64,000 nucleotides of DNA, from assembly GCA_947175605.1 (NCBI GenBank), contig CAMWNH010000001.1:79457-143456 (forward strand), in the 5' to 3' direction. The position numbers and the translations under genes were made by a program. This document shows, piece by piece, positions 1 through 7,377 of this stretch. This DNA is from an uncultured Porphyromonadaceae bacterium. GTDB taxonomy: Bacteria; Bacteroidota; Bacteroidia; Bacteroidales; Muribaculaceae. Position 1 is the stretch's first letter. Each line of letters opens with the position of its first letter. The notes below the pieces were generated by a model, which ran no database searches, was not told where the DNA came from, and saw only the letters and a list, made by a program, of their open reading frames with translations.

Positions 1-882
1 GAGAGCAGCAAGTATCTTGTGCTTCTATGCTCCAAGAGTTCTGCAGCCTCTACCTGGGTCAATGGCGAGGTGCAGTCCTTTATCGACATGGGTCGTTTCG
101 CAAACATCATTCCCGTGCTGATTCCTTCGCCCGGAGTGCCTGAAACGGAGCTCTTCCCCGCTGCGCTCCGCGAGTATTCTCGCATGCATGGCAAGGAGCT
201 GCGTGGAATAAACATTGCCGAGGGGCGTGAAAAGGCGTTCATACAGGTTGTGACGCGTATGCTCGGGCTCGACTTCGACGAGCTGTGGCAGCGCTACCGC
301 CGCGCGCGCAGGCAGCGCATCGCGGCAATTACGGCCTTTTCCGTCGTGGCTGCTTTGTGCGCATATACTTTTGCTCTGCCGGTGAAGCTGGATGTGAATG
401 TCCTGCCCGAGCCCTCACAGCTTCCTGTGGGTGAGGAGCTGCATCTTACGGTCGACGGGGCCGAATATACGGTGCCCGTGAATGAGCCGCACGTTGCGGG
501 CATATCCGTTCCGGGCTACCGCCGGCTGGGGCGGATAGATGTCTCCCTCTCCTCGCAGTTTTTCACAAGCGTGGATACGAGCGTGGCCACGGGATTCGGG
601 CTGCGCAGGCAGCTCGCGCTTGACCTCCGTCGCGACGATAGTTTTGCCCTATACGCCGGGGTCGTATATACCGATGATATGGAGCCCCTCGAGGGTGTGG
701 CGGTGAGTGTGGCCGATTGTACGGTCGCTACTGATTCCGATGGCCGCTTCGCCATCACGCTTCCTCTTGCCGAGCAGCGAGCCGAGCAGTGCATCACGCT
801 CACACGCTCGGGCTATCGCACCATAGTCCGCGAGGACGAATCTCCCTCCGGCGATCTGCGCTTCATCCTTCACAAAGACTGA
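1..882 (+). CDS. TIR-domain membrane protein, 3' part
   Basis: Open from the first base of the window, so the true start lies upstream; 293 residues are visible. The first part (ESSKYLVLLCSKSSAAS, WVNGEVQSFI, then a VLIPSPG strand) looks like the second half of a bacterial TIR domain. A basic stretch and a single membrane segment follow (about residues 103-122, IAAITAFSVVAALCAYTFAL). The rest is probably outside the cytoplasm and ends in a carboxypeptidase-regulatory-like beta-sandwich (VVYTDDMEPLEGVAVSVADC, DSDGRF). TIR domains either mediate protein contacts or cleave NAD; the catalytic Glu region cannot be fully judged here because the N-terminal half is missing. A cytoplasmic TIR with an outer sensor-like domain is my inference. 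A terminator follows at 901. Confidence 0.7.
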   Translation, partial: ESSKYLVLLCSKSSAASTWVNGEVQSFIDMGRFANIIPVLIPSPGVPETELFPAALREYSRMHGKELRGINIAEGREKAFIQVVTRMLGLDFDELWQRYRRARRQRIAAITAFSVVAALCAYTFALPVKLDVNVLPEPSQLPVGEELHLTVDGAEYTVPVNEPHVAGISVPGYRRLGRIDVSLSSQFFTSVDTSVATGFGLRRQLALDLRRDDSFALYAGVVYTDDMEPLEGVAVSVADCTVATDSDGRFAITLPLAEQRAEQCITLTRSGYRTIVREDESPSGDLRFILHKD

Positions 883-900
883 CCCACGCCCAAGCGTTTT

Positions 901-955
901 TGCGACCTGTACGGACATGCCTTTGGCCTGTCGCCGACAGGTCGCAAGTTTTTGC
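901..955 (+). terminator. Terminator after the TIR gene
   Basis: A perfect 10-bp inverted repeat (TGCGACCTGT at 901-910, ACAGGTCGCA at 937-946) is followed by AGTTTTTGCG. The loop contains one copy of a dispersed GGACATGCCTTTGGC repeat. Confidence 0.7.
913..927 (+). repeat. Dispersed short repeat, copy 1
   Basis: GGACATGCCTTTGGC. Near-identical copies lie at 4379-4393 and, as a perfect hairpin, at 4430-4448. The pattern resembles REP-type intergenic palindromes. Confidence 0.45.
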
Positions 956-984
956 GTTTGTCATAAGGGATAATGAAAATAGGC

Positions 985-1033
985 ATAAAAAAAGAATGAG
1001 AAACGAAGTCCGAAGGCTTGCTGTTTCTCATTC
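985..1033 (-). terminator. Terminator of the tRNA-Asp unit
   Basis: Read on the minus strand, an 11-bp perfect stem (GAATGAGAAAC with GTTTCTCATTC, 994-1033) is followed directly by a run of seven T. It lies just downstream of the tRNA. Confidence 0.85.
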
Positions 1034-1048
1034 TCCTCTCTCCTCTTG

Positions 1049-1122
1049 CGGTATGGACGGGACTCGAACCCGCGACCCCCTGCGTGACAGGCAGGTATTC
1101 TAACCAGCTGAACTACCACACC
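1049..1122 (-). tRNA. tRNA-Asp (GTC)
   Basis: The minus strand reads GGTGTGG at the 5' acceptor side and CCATACC at the 3' side, forming seven pairs with one G-U, with discriminator G. The anticodon arm is CCTGC-CTGTCAC-GCAGG, anticodon GTC (plus positions 1086-1088). The T arm has GGTTCGAGTCC. Total length is 74 nt and no CCA is encoded. Its own promoter lies at 1166-1197 and its own terminator at 985-1033, so it is a single-gene unit. Confidence 0.96.
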
Positions 1123-1165
1123 ATTTTTTTGTGGGAGAGACATCAGCTCTTTTGCTTTTGCGATG

Positions 1166-1197
1166 CAAAGTTACGACCTTTTTTTCGCTTCTCCAAA
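1166..1197 (-). promoter_or_regulatory. Promoter of tRNA-Asp
   Basis: Minus-strand TTTG (1194-1197), 20 bases, TAACTTTG (1166-1173). This matches the Bacteroidetes primary-sigma consensus exactly. Confidence 0.8.
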
Positions 1198-1260
1198 TTT
1201 TTTTCAAAAAAAATAAAATAAAATTTCGATTTCTGACTGGCGCAGGGTATGTATGTCTAT

Positions 1261-1302
1261 TGAAAAACACACCTGCAAGCGATTCAAACGCTTGCAGGTG
1301 TG
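1261..1302 (-). terminator. Terminator of the CotH gene
   Basis: A 14-bp perfect stem (CACACCTGCAAGCG at 1268-1281, CGCTTGCAGGTGTG at 1289-1302) with a 7-base loop. On the minus strand TTTTTCAAT follows. It sits 22 bases past the CotH stop. Confidence 0.9.
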
Positions 1303-1324
1303 AAGTCTATGTGTCGGAAATATC

Positions 1325-3265
1325 TTAGAGCCGAATGCGGCGGGCGGAGGTGCCTTTCACTTCGATGTAGATGTTGCCGCAGCGCGGATTCTCTACACGC
1401 ATACCCTGAAGGTTGTAGTACTCGGCTTCGGCATCGGGAGTTTCCACCACCACGGGAGCTACGCCCGAAGGATCAGGCTTGGCATAGTCGGGCAGGGGAG
1501 CGGCCACGGTGGCGTCGCGTGCGGGCTCGGTGGCATTGGGCGAGGCAAGATAGTTGCCGAAACGCTCCTTGAGCCAGTTGGTCTTGTCATTCAGATGCCG
1601 GAGTACGCGGTTCAGACAGCCGTCCATGTCCGTATTGTCCACAACCGGACGTGCGCCGTCAATGTCGGGCTGGCGTGCATCGTGCCAGCGCTTTCTGTCG
1701 GCCTTGGCTGCGGCCTTCAAGTGCGAGGCATATTCGCGCAGGGCCGGTTCCAGACCCTTGTAACCGTTGTTCATGAACCACAGCCACGTGGCCTTGACCT
1801 TATCGTTGAAGGTCTTGTTCTCGCGCATCGATGGAATCCATGTGTTGCCGAAAGGATCGCAGTTGTAGAAGAAGTCGCTCGTAGAACCATTGAAGGCATT
1901 GCCGCAGTCCCACAAGGGCGAGAAATGCCATTTCTGACCCTCGCCGCGGTCGCGGAAAAGGTAGGTCGAGCCGTGGTAGGATTCGTGGTGCGAGATGATT
2001 TCTTCCACCAGATAGTAGCGGGCGGCATCATCGAGATCCATATAGCGCCAGAGCTCGTCGGACTGATTGGCGGCGCCCACGGCATCGTTCATGGCCGTGA
2101 ACTGGTCCGTGATGAAGCGCTTCTGCAGGTCGGAATATTCCTCGGGCGTATCCCAGGTCACGCGCAGGAGGTCGAGGTGATGTCTGTCGCTTGCGCAGGA
2201 CTTTTCCTCGAGCTTAATTTGATTGTCCTCATCGTAGTTGTCGAGTTCCACGAGGTATCCGCCCGACACGAGCGCCGGATCGTCCACGAGATCGTCGAGC
2301 TCGGTGATATTCACGCGCTTCTTCTCCACGCGGATGCTCTCGGTGAGGAAATACAGGCCGCGGTAGTTGCCGTTGATCACAACTTCTACAGGCTGATGGC
2401 TGGGAGTCCAGGGCAGCCCTATGGCGCGGCCCAGCCAGAAGCCCGTGAAATTGCGCATGTAGCCATGCGTGTCGTCCGCATGGGCCAGCAGTGCGAAGTG
2501 CTTGCTGTTCGAGAGGCCCAGAAGGCTCTGCTTTTTGTCGAGTTTGAGCTTGAAGGGCTTCTTGGCATATGCCGTGCGCGTGTAGTTGCCGCGCGCCTTG
2601 ATCTGCAGGGGCAGGGGCTCGTCCTTTGAGCCGATGGATTCCGCGCCCTCGGCCGCCATCCATTCGCAGCCATTGAGGTCAAGCCAGTATTCGGCATACG
2701 TGAAGTAGTTCTTGTGCCCCAGGTTGCGGTCGATCACTTCGTCGTTCAGCGCCGTATGCTCCTCGTCGGTGTAGACGTTGATGTAGAGCACGGGCAGTGT
2801 GCCCGAGAGCGACGGATCGGTTGGCATGTCGGGAGCCTGGTGGCCGTTGGCCGAAATGCGCATATAGGTAGGGCACAGTGCTGTGCCGTTGAGCTCGATG
2901 TCGAAGGTCAGCGTCACGTCGCGCAGGCCGTTGGCCTGGAAATTGCCGTTGGTGGGCACCATCTCCACGGTGGCCGCATCCGAGATTTCCACCAGGGGCT
3001 CGCCCTTGGCGTTGGCCGAACCGTAGTCCATGCCCCATTCTTCATCGGCGATCTTGAACTGGCCGTCCAGCTCGTCGAGATGCAGAGTGTATTGCTTGTC
3101 GGTGCGTGTGAAGCGGAAGGCCTCGCGTGCATCCCACACGCCTCCGGTCATGCTGCCGCGCAGATACATCACCGGATAGCCCTGAGAGTCGACCGTCTCT
3201 GCCATAGCATAGCTCACGCCGGCGACGACACACAGCAGGGCAACAAATATTTTTTTGAAATTCAT
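1325..3265 (-). CDS. Secreted CotH-family protein
   Basis: 646 residues with a clear signal peptide (MNFKKIFVALLCVVAGVSYA). Residues about 30-90 form a small beta domain like those on carbohydrate-binding outer-membrane proteins (MYLRGSMTGGVW). The CotH fold follows (KARGNYTRTAYAKKPFKLKL, VVINGNYRGLYFLTESI, FSPLWDCGNAFNG). CotH proteins include atypical protein kinases of spore coats; in Bacteroidetes they are exported proteins of mostly unknown substrate. The C-terminus (EYYNLQGMRV, GNIYIEVKG, RRIRL) resembles the tails seen on type IX-secreted or surface-retained proteins, so surface location is inferred. It is a single-gene unit with its own promoter and terminator. Confidence 0.85.
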   Translation of the reverse strand: MNFKKIFVALLCVVAGVSYAMAETVDSQGYPVMYLRGSMTGGVWDAREAFRFTRTDKQYTLHLDELDGQFKIADEEWGMDYGSANAKGEPLVEISDAATVEMVPTNGNFQANGLRDVTLTFDIELNGTALCPTYMRISANGHQAPDMPTDPSLSGTLPVLYINVYTDEEHTALNDEVIDRNLGHKNYFTYAEYWLDLNGCEWMAAEGAESIGSKDEPLPLQIKARGNYTRTAYAKKPFKLKLDKKQSLLGLSNSKHFALLAHADDTHGYMRNFTGFWLGRAIGLPWTPSHQPVEVVINGNYRGLYFLTESIRVEKKRVNITELDDLVDDPALVSGGYLVELDNYDEDNQIKLEEKSCASDRHHLDLLRVTWDTPEEYSDLQKRFITDQFTAMNDAVGAANQSDELWRYMDLDDAARYYLVEEIISHHESYHGSTYLFRDRGEGQKWHFSPLWDCGNAFNGSTSDFFYNCDPFGNTWIPSMRENKTFNDKVKATWLWFMNNGYKGLEPALREYASHLKAAAKADRKRWHDARQPDIDGARPVVDNTDMDGCLNRVLRHLNDKTNWLKERFGNYLASPNATEPARDATVAAPLPDYAKPDPSGVAPVVVETPDAEAEYYNLQGMRVENPRCGNIYIEVKGTSARRIRL

Positions 3266-3300
3266 GGTTGGTAAGTTGGTTTATTGTTGTTTCGAATCAT

Positions 3301-3314
3301 GGGTTTGCAAACCC
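3301..3314. promoter_or_regulatory. Palindrome at the CotH transcription start
   Basis: GGGTTTGCAAACCC is a perfect 14-bp palindrome. It lies just downstream of the minus-strand -7 box, where a repressor could block initiation. Operator function is inferred. Confidence 0.4.
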
Positions 3315-3319
3315 GCATA

Positions 3320-3351
3320 CAAAAATACGAAAATTCGGCGCCAAATCCAAA
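3320..3351 (-). promoter_or_regulatory. Promoter of the CotH gene
   Basis: Minus-strand TTTG (3348-3351), 20 bases, TATTTTTG (3320-3327). The leader to the ATG at 3265 is about 50 bases. Confidence 0.7.
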
Positions 3352-3373
3352 TAAATCTCTGCTGCCGGGGGGC

Positions 3374-3404
3374 TTGCACAGACGGAATTTAAGTCGTAAC
3401 TTTG
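3374..3404 (+). promoter_or_regulatory. Promoter of a candidate untranslated RNA
   Basis: TTG (3374-3376), 20 bases, TAACTTTG (3397-3404) on the plus strand. No convincing coding region follows for about 500 bases. Confidence 0.6.
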
Positions 3405-3410
3405 CACCAA

Positions 3411-3902
3411 AGGCTGAAAGCAGAAGCCTCGCAGGTCGAGGCATTCACCGTAGGCCGCAAAGGCCGGCCATGCGGCTTGCCACGACATATGGAAAAGCGT
3501 TTATCGGCGCTCTTTTCTGACATCTTGAAATCTGGAAAATTTCTTTGGTATAGTCAGAACTGCAGCAAACGGTAGATGCCTTGCGGATATGTACGGATCC
3601 GGGAGGTAGGGCGCAAGGCGCCCGCGCTCCTTTCGGTGTAGTCATCATATTCTGCGTGAGGTTTCTGCAAGTTTGCTCGTTCTTCTATACCGGGCATTCC
3701 AGAGCCTCAAGATGTGGAACGGGCAGCAAGTATGGCTCTCACGCATTTTCTTTTTCCCACAGGTATAACAAAGCACGCACGCCCCGGGAGCCGGCGACCG
3801 AACTGAAAACAGAGCATCGCCAATATAGCCCTGCGCGGCGCCCAGTGTGTCGCAGAAAAGTGAAGTGGAGACCCCTGCACTGAGGCCTCCACTTCGTTTG
3901 TT
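3411..3902 (+). ncRNA. Candidate structured RNA of about 490 nt
   Basis: This 683-base gap between the CotH gene and a lipoprotein gene has no credible ORF. It runs from the promoter at 3374-3404 to a terminator at 3862-3902. Visible structures include GGGCGC-AAG-GCGCCC (3609-3623) inside an outer GGAG/CTCC helix (3602-3630), a GAAAA..GCG hairpin near 3493-3520, and a long-range TGCGTGAG/CTCACGCA pair (3653-3660 with 3738-3745) enclosing GAGCC/GGCTC. I looked for the conserved cores of tmRNA, RNase P, SRP and 6S RNA and recognised none. It could also be decayed DNA. Confidence 0.4.
3862..3902 (+). terminator. Terminator of the candidate RNA
   Basis: A 9-bp perfect stem (GAAGTGGAG at 3862-3870, CTCCACTTC at 3887-3895) is followed by GTTTGTTTTG. 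A weaker T-rich run exists on the other strand, so it may also serve the lipoprotein gene ending at 3949. Confidence 0.6.
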
Positions 3903-3948
3903 TTGCGTGTCCGCACGGATGCATGTCCGGGCAGACGATGCTGAGGAT

Positions 3949-4335
3949 TTATCGGATTTTGGTCCACTCCCACAGCTCCGACTTGTCGTCGTCAATGGAT
4001 TTTATCACGAGGGTTCTGGACGTGAGCGTGTAGATGCGATATCTACTCACATCGCCGTAACTTTCATCGTACAAGGTGAGGATATCACCTCGGAGCGTAT
4101 AGCTGCCATACTCGTCCCAGTCGCCTGAGCCGCCAACCGAAATCCAGGTGTAGCTGCCGTTTTTCTTAAAAGTCAGGGTCTCGTAAATGTCATAATTGCT
4201 GAAGCCCCACGAGCCGACCAGCAGGGATTTCTCCGTGTCCTTGTCGCCTTTGGGATCATCGTCGTCGTCCTTGTCGCAGGCTGCGAAGACGAAGGGCAGC
4301 ATGGCGATGAGGAGGTATCTGAGAATCTTTGTCAT
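3949..4335 (-). CDS. Small acidic-tailed lipoprotein, paralog A
   Basis: 128 residues. A lipoprotein signal ends in a VFAAC lipobox, and the mature protein begins CDKDDDDDPKGDKD. An acidic stretch right after the lipidated Cys is the known Bacteroidetes surface-export signal. The remaining 100 residues have alternating beta character (LVGSWGFSNYDIYETLTFKK) like small lipocalin-type domains; no function is recognised. Its first 25 residues are nearly identical to the protein at 4501-4917, and their upstream DNA shares a 23-bp identical block, so the two arose by tandem duplication. It is the last gene of a five-gene minus-strand cluster. Confidence 0.85.
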   Translation of the reverse strand: MTKILRYLLIAMLPFVFAACDKDDDDDPKGDKDTEKSLLVGSWGFSNYDIYETLTFKKNGSYTWISVGGSGDWDEYGSYTLRGDILTLYDESYGDVSRYRIYTLTSRTLVIKSIDDDKSELWEWTKIR

Positions 4336-4359
4336 TAATTCGTGTGATTTTTTTATTTC

Positions 4360-4395
4360 GAAATTCGATTTAATGTAGGGACATGCCTTTGGCTC
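4360..4395. repeat. Duplicated leader block with dispersed repeat, copy 2
   Basis: Positions 4360-4382 are identical to 4941-4963 upstream of the sister lipoprotein gene. The block runs into the GGACATGCCTTTGGC repeat (4379-4393) and CGTAGCAG, which is also shared. Confidence 0.7.
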
Positions 4396-4429
4396 GTAGC
4401 AGTAAAGAGCTCATTCTTTGAGTGTTGGC

Positions 4430-4448
4430 GACATGCCGAAGGCATGTC
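4430..4448. repeat. Dispersed repeat as a perfect hairpin, copy 3
   Basis: GACATGCC-GAA-GGCATGTC, an 8-bp stem with a 3-base loop, followed by CGTAC. It is the inverted form of the sequence at 911-927. Confidence 0.6.
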
Positions 4449-4500
4449 CGTACACGTCGCGGGCAATCTGCGTGCCTGAACACGCCCCTGCATTCCGGAT

Positions 4501-4917
4501 TTACTTCTTCTTCAGCGTGATTCTGTCACCTCCGGCGGTCAAAGTCATGTTTTTCCCGGAAATTTTGCAGCCGAAGTATTCCATCTCAGGTTCGTCATAC
4601 CTTTCATCTTCGTCTTCAGTGATGTATAGGTAGAGGATTTCAATATCGCTATCATACTCATAGTAGCCCTTGCAATATCCGAAATCTCTTTCGTCATCAT
4701 CCCAGTATTTCCATGTGAAATTACCGTTGGATTTGAAATCCATAGACCATAGTTGAGAGGTGCTGTCGTAGCCATCGTCATATGTGTAGGTGCCGGTCCA
4801 TGTACCGACGATATTTGCATCGCTACCCTTGGGATCGTCTTTATCGTCGTCCTTGTCGCAGGCCGCGAAGACGAAGGGCAGCATGGCAATGAGGAGATAT
4901 CTGAGAATCTTTGTCAT
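4501..4917 (-). CDS. Small acidic-tailed lipoprotein, paralog B
   Basis: 138 residues. The signal and lipobox (VFAAC) match the downstream sister gene, then CDKDDDKDDPKGSD. The domain begins IVGTWTGTYTYDDG and ends in short strands (YFGCKISGKNMTLTAGG). That C-terminal motif recurs in the lipoprotein at 6867-7331 (FGCRISGNKMYLSG), so B and C share a fold while A is more divergent after its N-terminus. It is likely an outer-membrane surface lipoprotein. Function unknown. No TAnnTTTG box lies in the gap upstream, which fits transcription from the cluster promoter at 7639. Confidence 0.85.
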   Translation of the reverse strand: MTKILRYLLIAMLPFVFAACDKDDDKDDPKGSDANIVGTWTGTYTYDDGYDSTSQLWSMDFKSNGNFTWKYWDDDERDFGYCKGYYEYDSDIEILYLYITEDEDERYDEPEMEYFGCKISGKNMTLTAGGDRITLKKK

Positions 4918-4940
4918 TGATTTGTATGAATTTTTAATTT

Positions 4941-4980
4941 GAAATTCGATTTAATGTAGGGACGAGCCTTTGGCACGTAG
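4941..4980. repeat. Duplicated leader block, partner of 4360-4395
   Basis: Identical to 4360-4382 over 23 bases, then a diverged GACGAGCCTTTGGCACGTAGCAG tail. It marks the upstream edge of the lipoprotein duplication. Confidence 0.7.
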
Positions 4981-5021
4981 CAGGCGCAAAAAGCTCATTC
5001 TATGCATCTGCTACGTGCTGA

Positions 5022-5720
5022 TCAGAATGCGAAACCGAGGCCCAGATGTAGATTGCCCGTGTTGATCTTATCCTTCTTATACGACCAGGCAGGAATGAAA
5101 TCAGTGCCGTATTGAACCGTCAGGTACACGCGTGAGTATTGGAAGGTTGCGCCTATTTGCCAGCCCATCTGGAAGCGATTATATACGCCATCTTTACCCA
5201 TCTTATCTTTGTCGAAGTAGCTCCATTTGTTGTCGTATATTTTCTCGCCATCGGAATCTTCTTCTACTTCCTTGCCGTTCATCAGGGCGTGTATCTTGAA
5301 GTTGATGCCAATGAAGGGGGCGATGCTGAATTCGTCCATGATGGCGAAGCGATAGCTGTAGTTTACGGGCACCTGGAAGTTCATGTTTGTAAATTTTTCG
5401 TACTCGCGGCCATAGCGGTCTTCATCCGAATAAGGGGTGGCGAAGTCGAAGTTTACATTCAGGCCCGCTTCAACGAACATGGGCAGCGAGCTGCTGAGGC
5501 TGAAGCCGTGCAGATAGTTGATGCCGATGCCGTTGGCAGAGTAGTTGCCATCTTTCTCTTTCCAGTTGTTGTGATAGCTGGTGTTGTTGTAGGTGATACC
5601 CAGGCGATTGTAACCCTTGATGTCGTCGGACGAGCGGAGATCATACTCTCCGGCGCGCTGTGCGCTGACGCTTGTTGCAGCCATGAGAGCCGTCAGGGCA
5701 AGAATAATAGTCTTTTTCAT
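5022..5720 (-). CDS. Outer-membrane beta-barrel protein
   Basis: 232 residues with a signal peptide ending SVSAQ. Alternating amphipathic strands with aromatic girdles (RLGITYNNTSYHN, GIGINYLHGFSLSSSLPMFVEAGLNV) and a terminal LHLGLGFAF with a C-terminal Phe are typical of small 8-10-stranded porin-family barrels (OmpW/OprF-like). It lies 33 bases downstream of the beta-propeller gene and upstream of the lipoprotein pair, so it is probably co-transcribed. A partnership between the barrel and the surface lipoproteins is a guess from location. Confidence 0.85.
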   Translation of the reverse strand: MKKTIILALTALMAATSVSAQRAGEYDLRSSDDIKGYNRLGITYNNTSYHNNWKEKDGNYSANGIGINYLHGFSLSSSLPMFVEAGLNVNFDFATPYSDEDRYGREYEKFTNMNFQVPVNYSYRFAIMDEFSIAPFIGINFKIHALMNGKEVEEDSDGEKIYDNKWSYFDKDKMGKDGVYNRFQMGWQIGATFQYSRVYLTVQYGTDFIPAWSYKKDKINTGNLHLGLGFAF

Positions 5721-5753
5721 ATCGTTGTTTTTGAGAGGTTTGTGTTGTCGGGT

Positions 5754-6767
5754 TTAGAGTGCGAAATCCATTTTCCAGACGTTATACACGCCATCCTTCG
5801 AGCCTCGCTGCGACACGAAGTAGAAGCTCTTGCCGTCGGGAGCCCATACGGCCGAGAGGTCGTTGCCCGGATGATAGGTGAGCTGGGTGAACTGTGTACC
5901 GTCCGTGCGGATTGCGAAGATGTCGGTGTTGATGTTTTTGCCCTTCTCGTCCATCGAGGTGCCCGTCACCAGCAGCCAGCGGCCGTCGGGCGAGAGGCGC
6001 GGGGTAGTGAAGCTGCGTCCGGGCATCGACAGGAGGATTTCCTCAACGCCGGTCTTCAGGTTCACACGCCAGATCTCGCTCTCGTGCTTGTCGGTATAGC
6101 GTGCGCAGTAGATCACATCCGGATTGCCCGGGATGAGGCAGGGCGTCATGCCGCGCGAATAGTTGGAGAAGAGGTTTTTCTTGCGGTCGTAGCTCCAGAT
6201 GCTGTAGTTGCCCATGCCCTCGCCGCGATGGAAAAGGATGGTGTTGTTGTCCTTGGTCATCTGGCCGGAGAAGTCATTGTCCATGCCCTGCGAGATCTGG
6301 CGCACTACGTTGCCTTCCTCGGCTTCGATGAGATATACGCCGTAGTGGCCCGAGCGGTATTCCGTGAAGCACAGAGTTTTGCCGTCGGGACTCCAGTTGA
6401 AGTCCGATACATTGGTGCGGAAGGTGCGCTGGGTACTTGCGCCGCCGCGCGCCGCGTCCTTCACCATCACGTTGGACGTCTTGTTCTTCCAGTTGAGGTA
6501 AGCGAGTTTCTTGCCGTCGGGTGAGACGGCGATGCGCGGATTCACCCACCAGTCGATTTTCGAGAGGTTCTTGATGCCAAGAATGCCTTTTGCGGTGCTT
6601 ACGAGATTCTCGGAATTCACGCAGTCGGCGTCCTCGGTGATTTTCTCGAACTTATTGCCGCCTTCCTCGGGCACATATACCTCAGACAGGTCCGTGACAA
6701 CGCGTTTGGCGTCAGCCACACCGGCGCAGCAGAGTGCGGCAAGTGCCGCGATAATGGTTTTTTTCAT
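5754..6767 (-). CDS. Exported TolB-like beta-propeller protein
   Basis: 337 residues with a signal peptide (MKKTIIAALAALCCAGVADA). Several PD40/TolB-type blades are visible: PRIAVSPDGKKLAYLNWK, DFNWSPDGKTLCFTEYR, TPRLSPDGRWLLVTGTS and AVWAPDGKSFYFVSQRG. Such propellers act as periplasmic or surface binding scaffolds. There is no peptidase domain after the propeller, so it is not a DPP-IV relative. It is second in the five-gene envelope cluster. Confidence 0.85.
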   Translation of the reverse strand: MKKTIIAALAALCCAGVADAKRVVTDLSEVYVPEEGGNKFEKITEDADCVNSENLVSTAKGILGIKNLSKIDWWVNPRIAVSPDGKKLAYLNWKNKTSNVMVKDAARGGASTQRTFRTNVSDFNWSPDGKTLCFTEYRSGHYGVYLIEAEEGNVVRQISQGMDNDFSGQMTKDNNTILFHRGEGMGNYSIWSYDRKKNLFSNYSRGMTPCLIPGNPDVIYCARYTDKHESEIWRVNLKTGVEEILLSMPGRSFTTPRLSPDGRWLLVTGTSMDEKGKNINTDIFAIRTDGTQFTQLTYHPGNDLSAVWAPDGKSFYFVSQRGSKDGVYNVWKMDFAL

Positions 6768-6866
6768 TTGCTGAATCCTGATAAAGGGCCGGAAGCGGGA
6801 CCGCCGGTTTTTGACTTGGCGAGGGGCTCCGGCTTCCGGCCGCAGGTTAGAAAAGCATCCGGTGTG

Positions 6867-7331
6867 TTATTTTTTTCTTGTCAGCGTGGCTGTACCGTCG
6901 ATGTCGTTGCCGCTGAGATACATCTTGTTGCCCGATATGCGGCATCCGAAAGTCACCGTTTCCGAGTCTTCGCCCCAGTCGCCTTCTTCGTCGTCTCCCT
7001 GGACGGTCAGGCGCAGCTTCTCACGGTCTTCGTCGTAGGTGTAGATGCCATAGAGACTATATTCATCATCATAGTCCAGCTCCACGCAGTCAAGGGTGAA
7101 CTTACCGTTGGTCTTGAGAACGAGTGTCCATTTTTCGGACCACATGTCGTAGCCTTCACCGTCTTCATCGAAATCAACGGTTCCGGTCCATGTGCCGGCT
7201 ATTTCAACGTACTCGGTGCGGTCGTCGTCATTGTTGTCATCGTCCTTGTCGTTCTTGGGTTCGTCCTTGTCGCAGGCTGCGAATGCCAGGGGAAGCATGA
7301 AAATTAGCAGATACTTGAGCAGTTTTGCCAT
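6867..7331 (-). CDS. Small acidic-tailed lipoprotein, paralog C
   Basis: 154 residues from the ATG at 7331 (MAKLLKYLLIFMLPLAFAAC). An upstream in-frame extension exists, but it would run through a T-rich terminator-like structure. The mature end CDKDEPKNDKDDDNNDDD is a strong surface-export signal. The domain (AGTWTGTVDFDEDGEGYD, FGCRISGNKMYLSGND) is homologous to the protein at 4501-4917. First gene of the five-gene cluster, preceded by a leader of about 300 nt with a possible attenuator. Function unknown. Confidence 0.85.
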   Translation of the reverse strand: MAKLLKYLLIFMLPLAFAACDKDEPKNDKDDDNNDDDRTEYVEIAGTWTGTVDFDEDGEGYDMWSEKWTLVLKTNGKFTLDCVELDYDDEYSLYGIYTYDEDREKLRLTVQGDDEEGDWGEDSETVTFGCRISGNKMYLSGNDIDGTATLTRKK

Positions 7332-7377
7332 TTTATTTGTTGGGTTGTTTTGGCCGAGCCCATTCCTTGCTTGGCAA

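Noticed and set aside
3581..3883. 100-codon plus-strand frame in the large gap
   Set aside because: Composition is Arg/Cys/Ser-rich with no pattern or start signal, and it overlaps several inverted repeats; the region reads better as untranslated RNA.
3411..3902. tmRNA or RNase P RNA at this place
   Set aside because: No tag-peptide frame or tRNA-like ends for tmRNA, and none of the RNase P conserved regions such as GAGGAAAGTCC was found on either strand.
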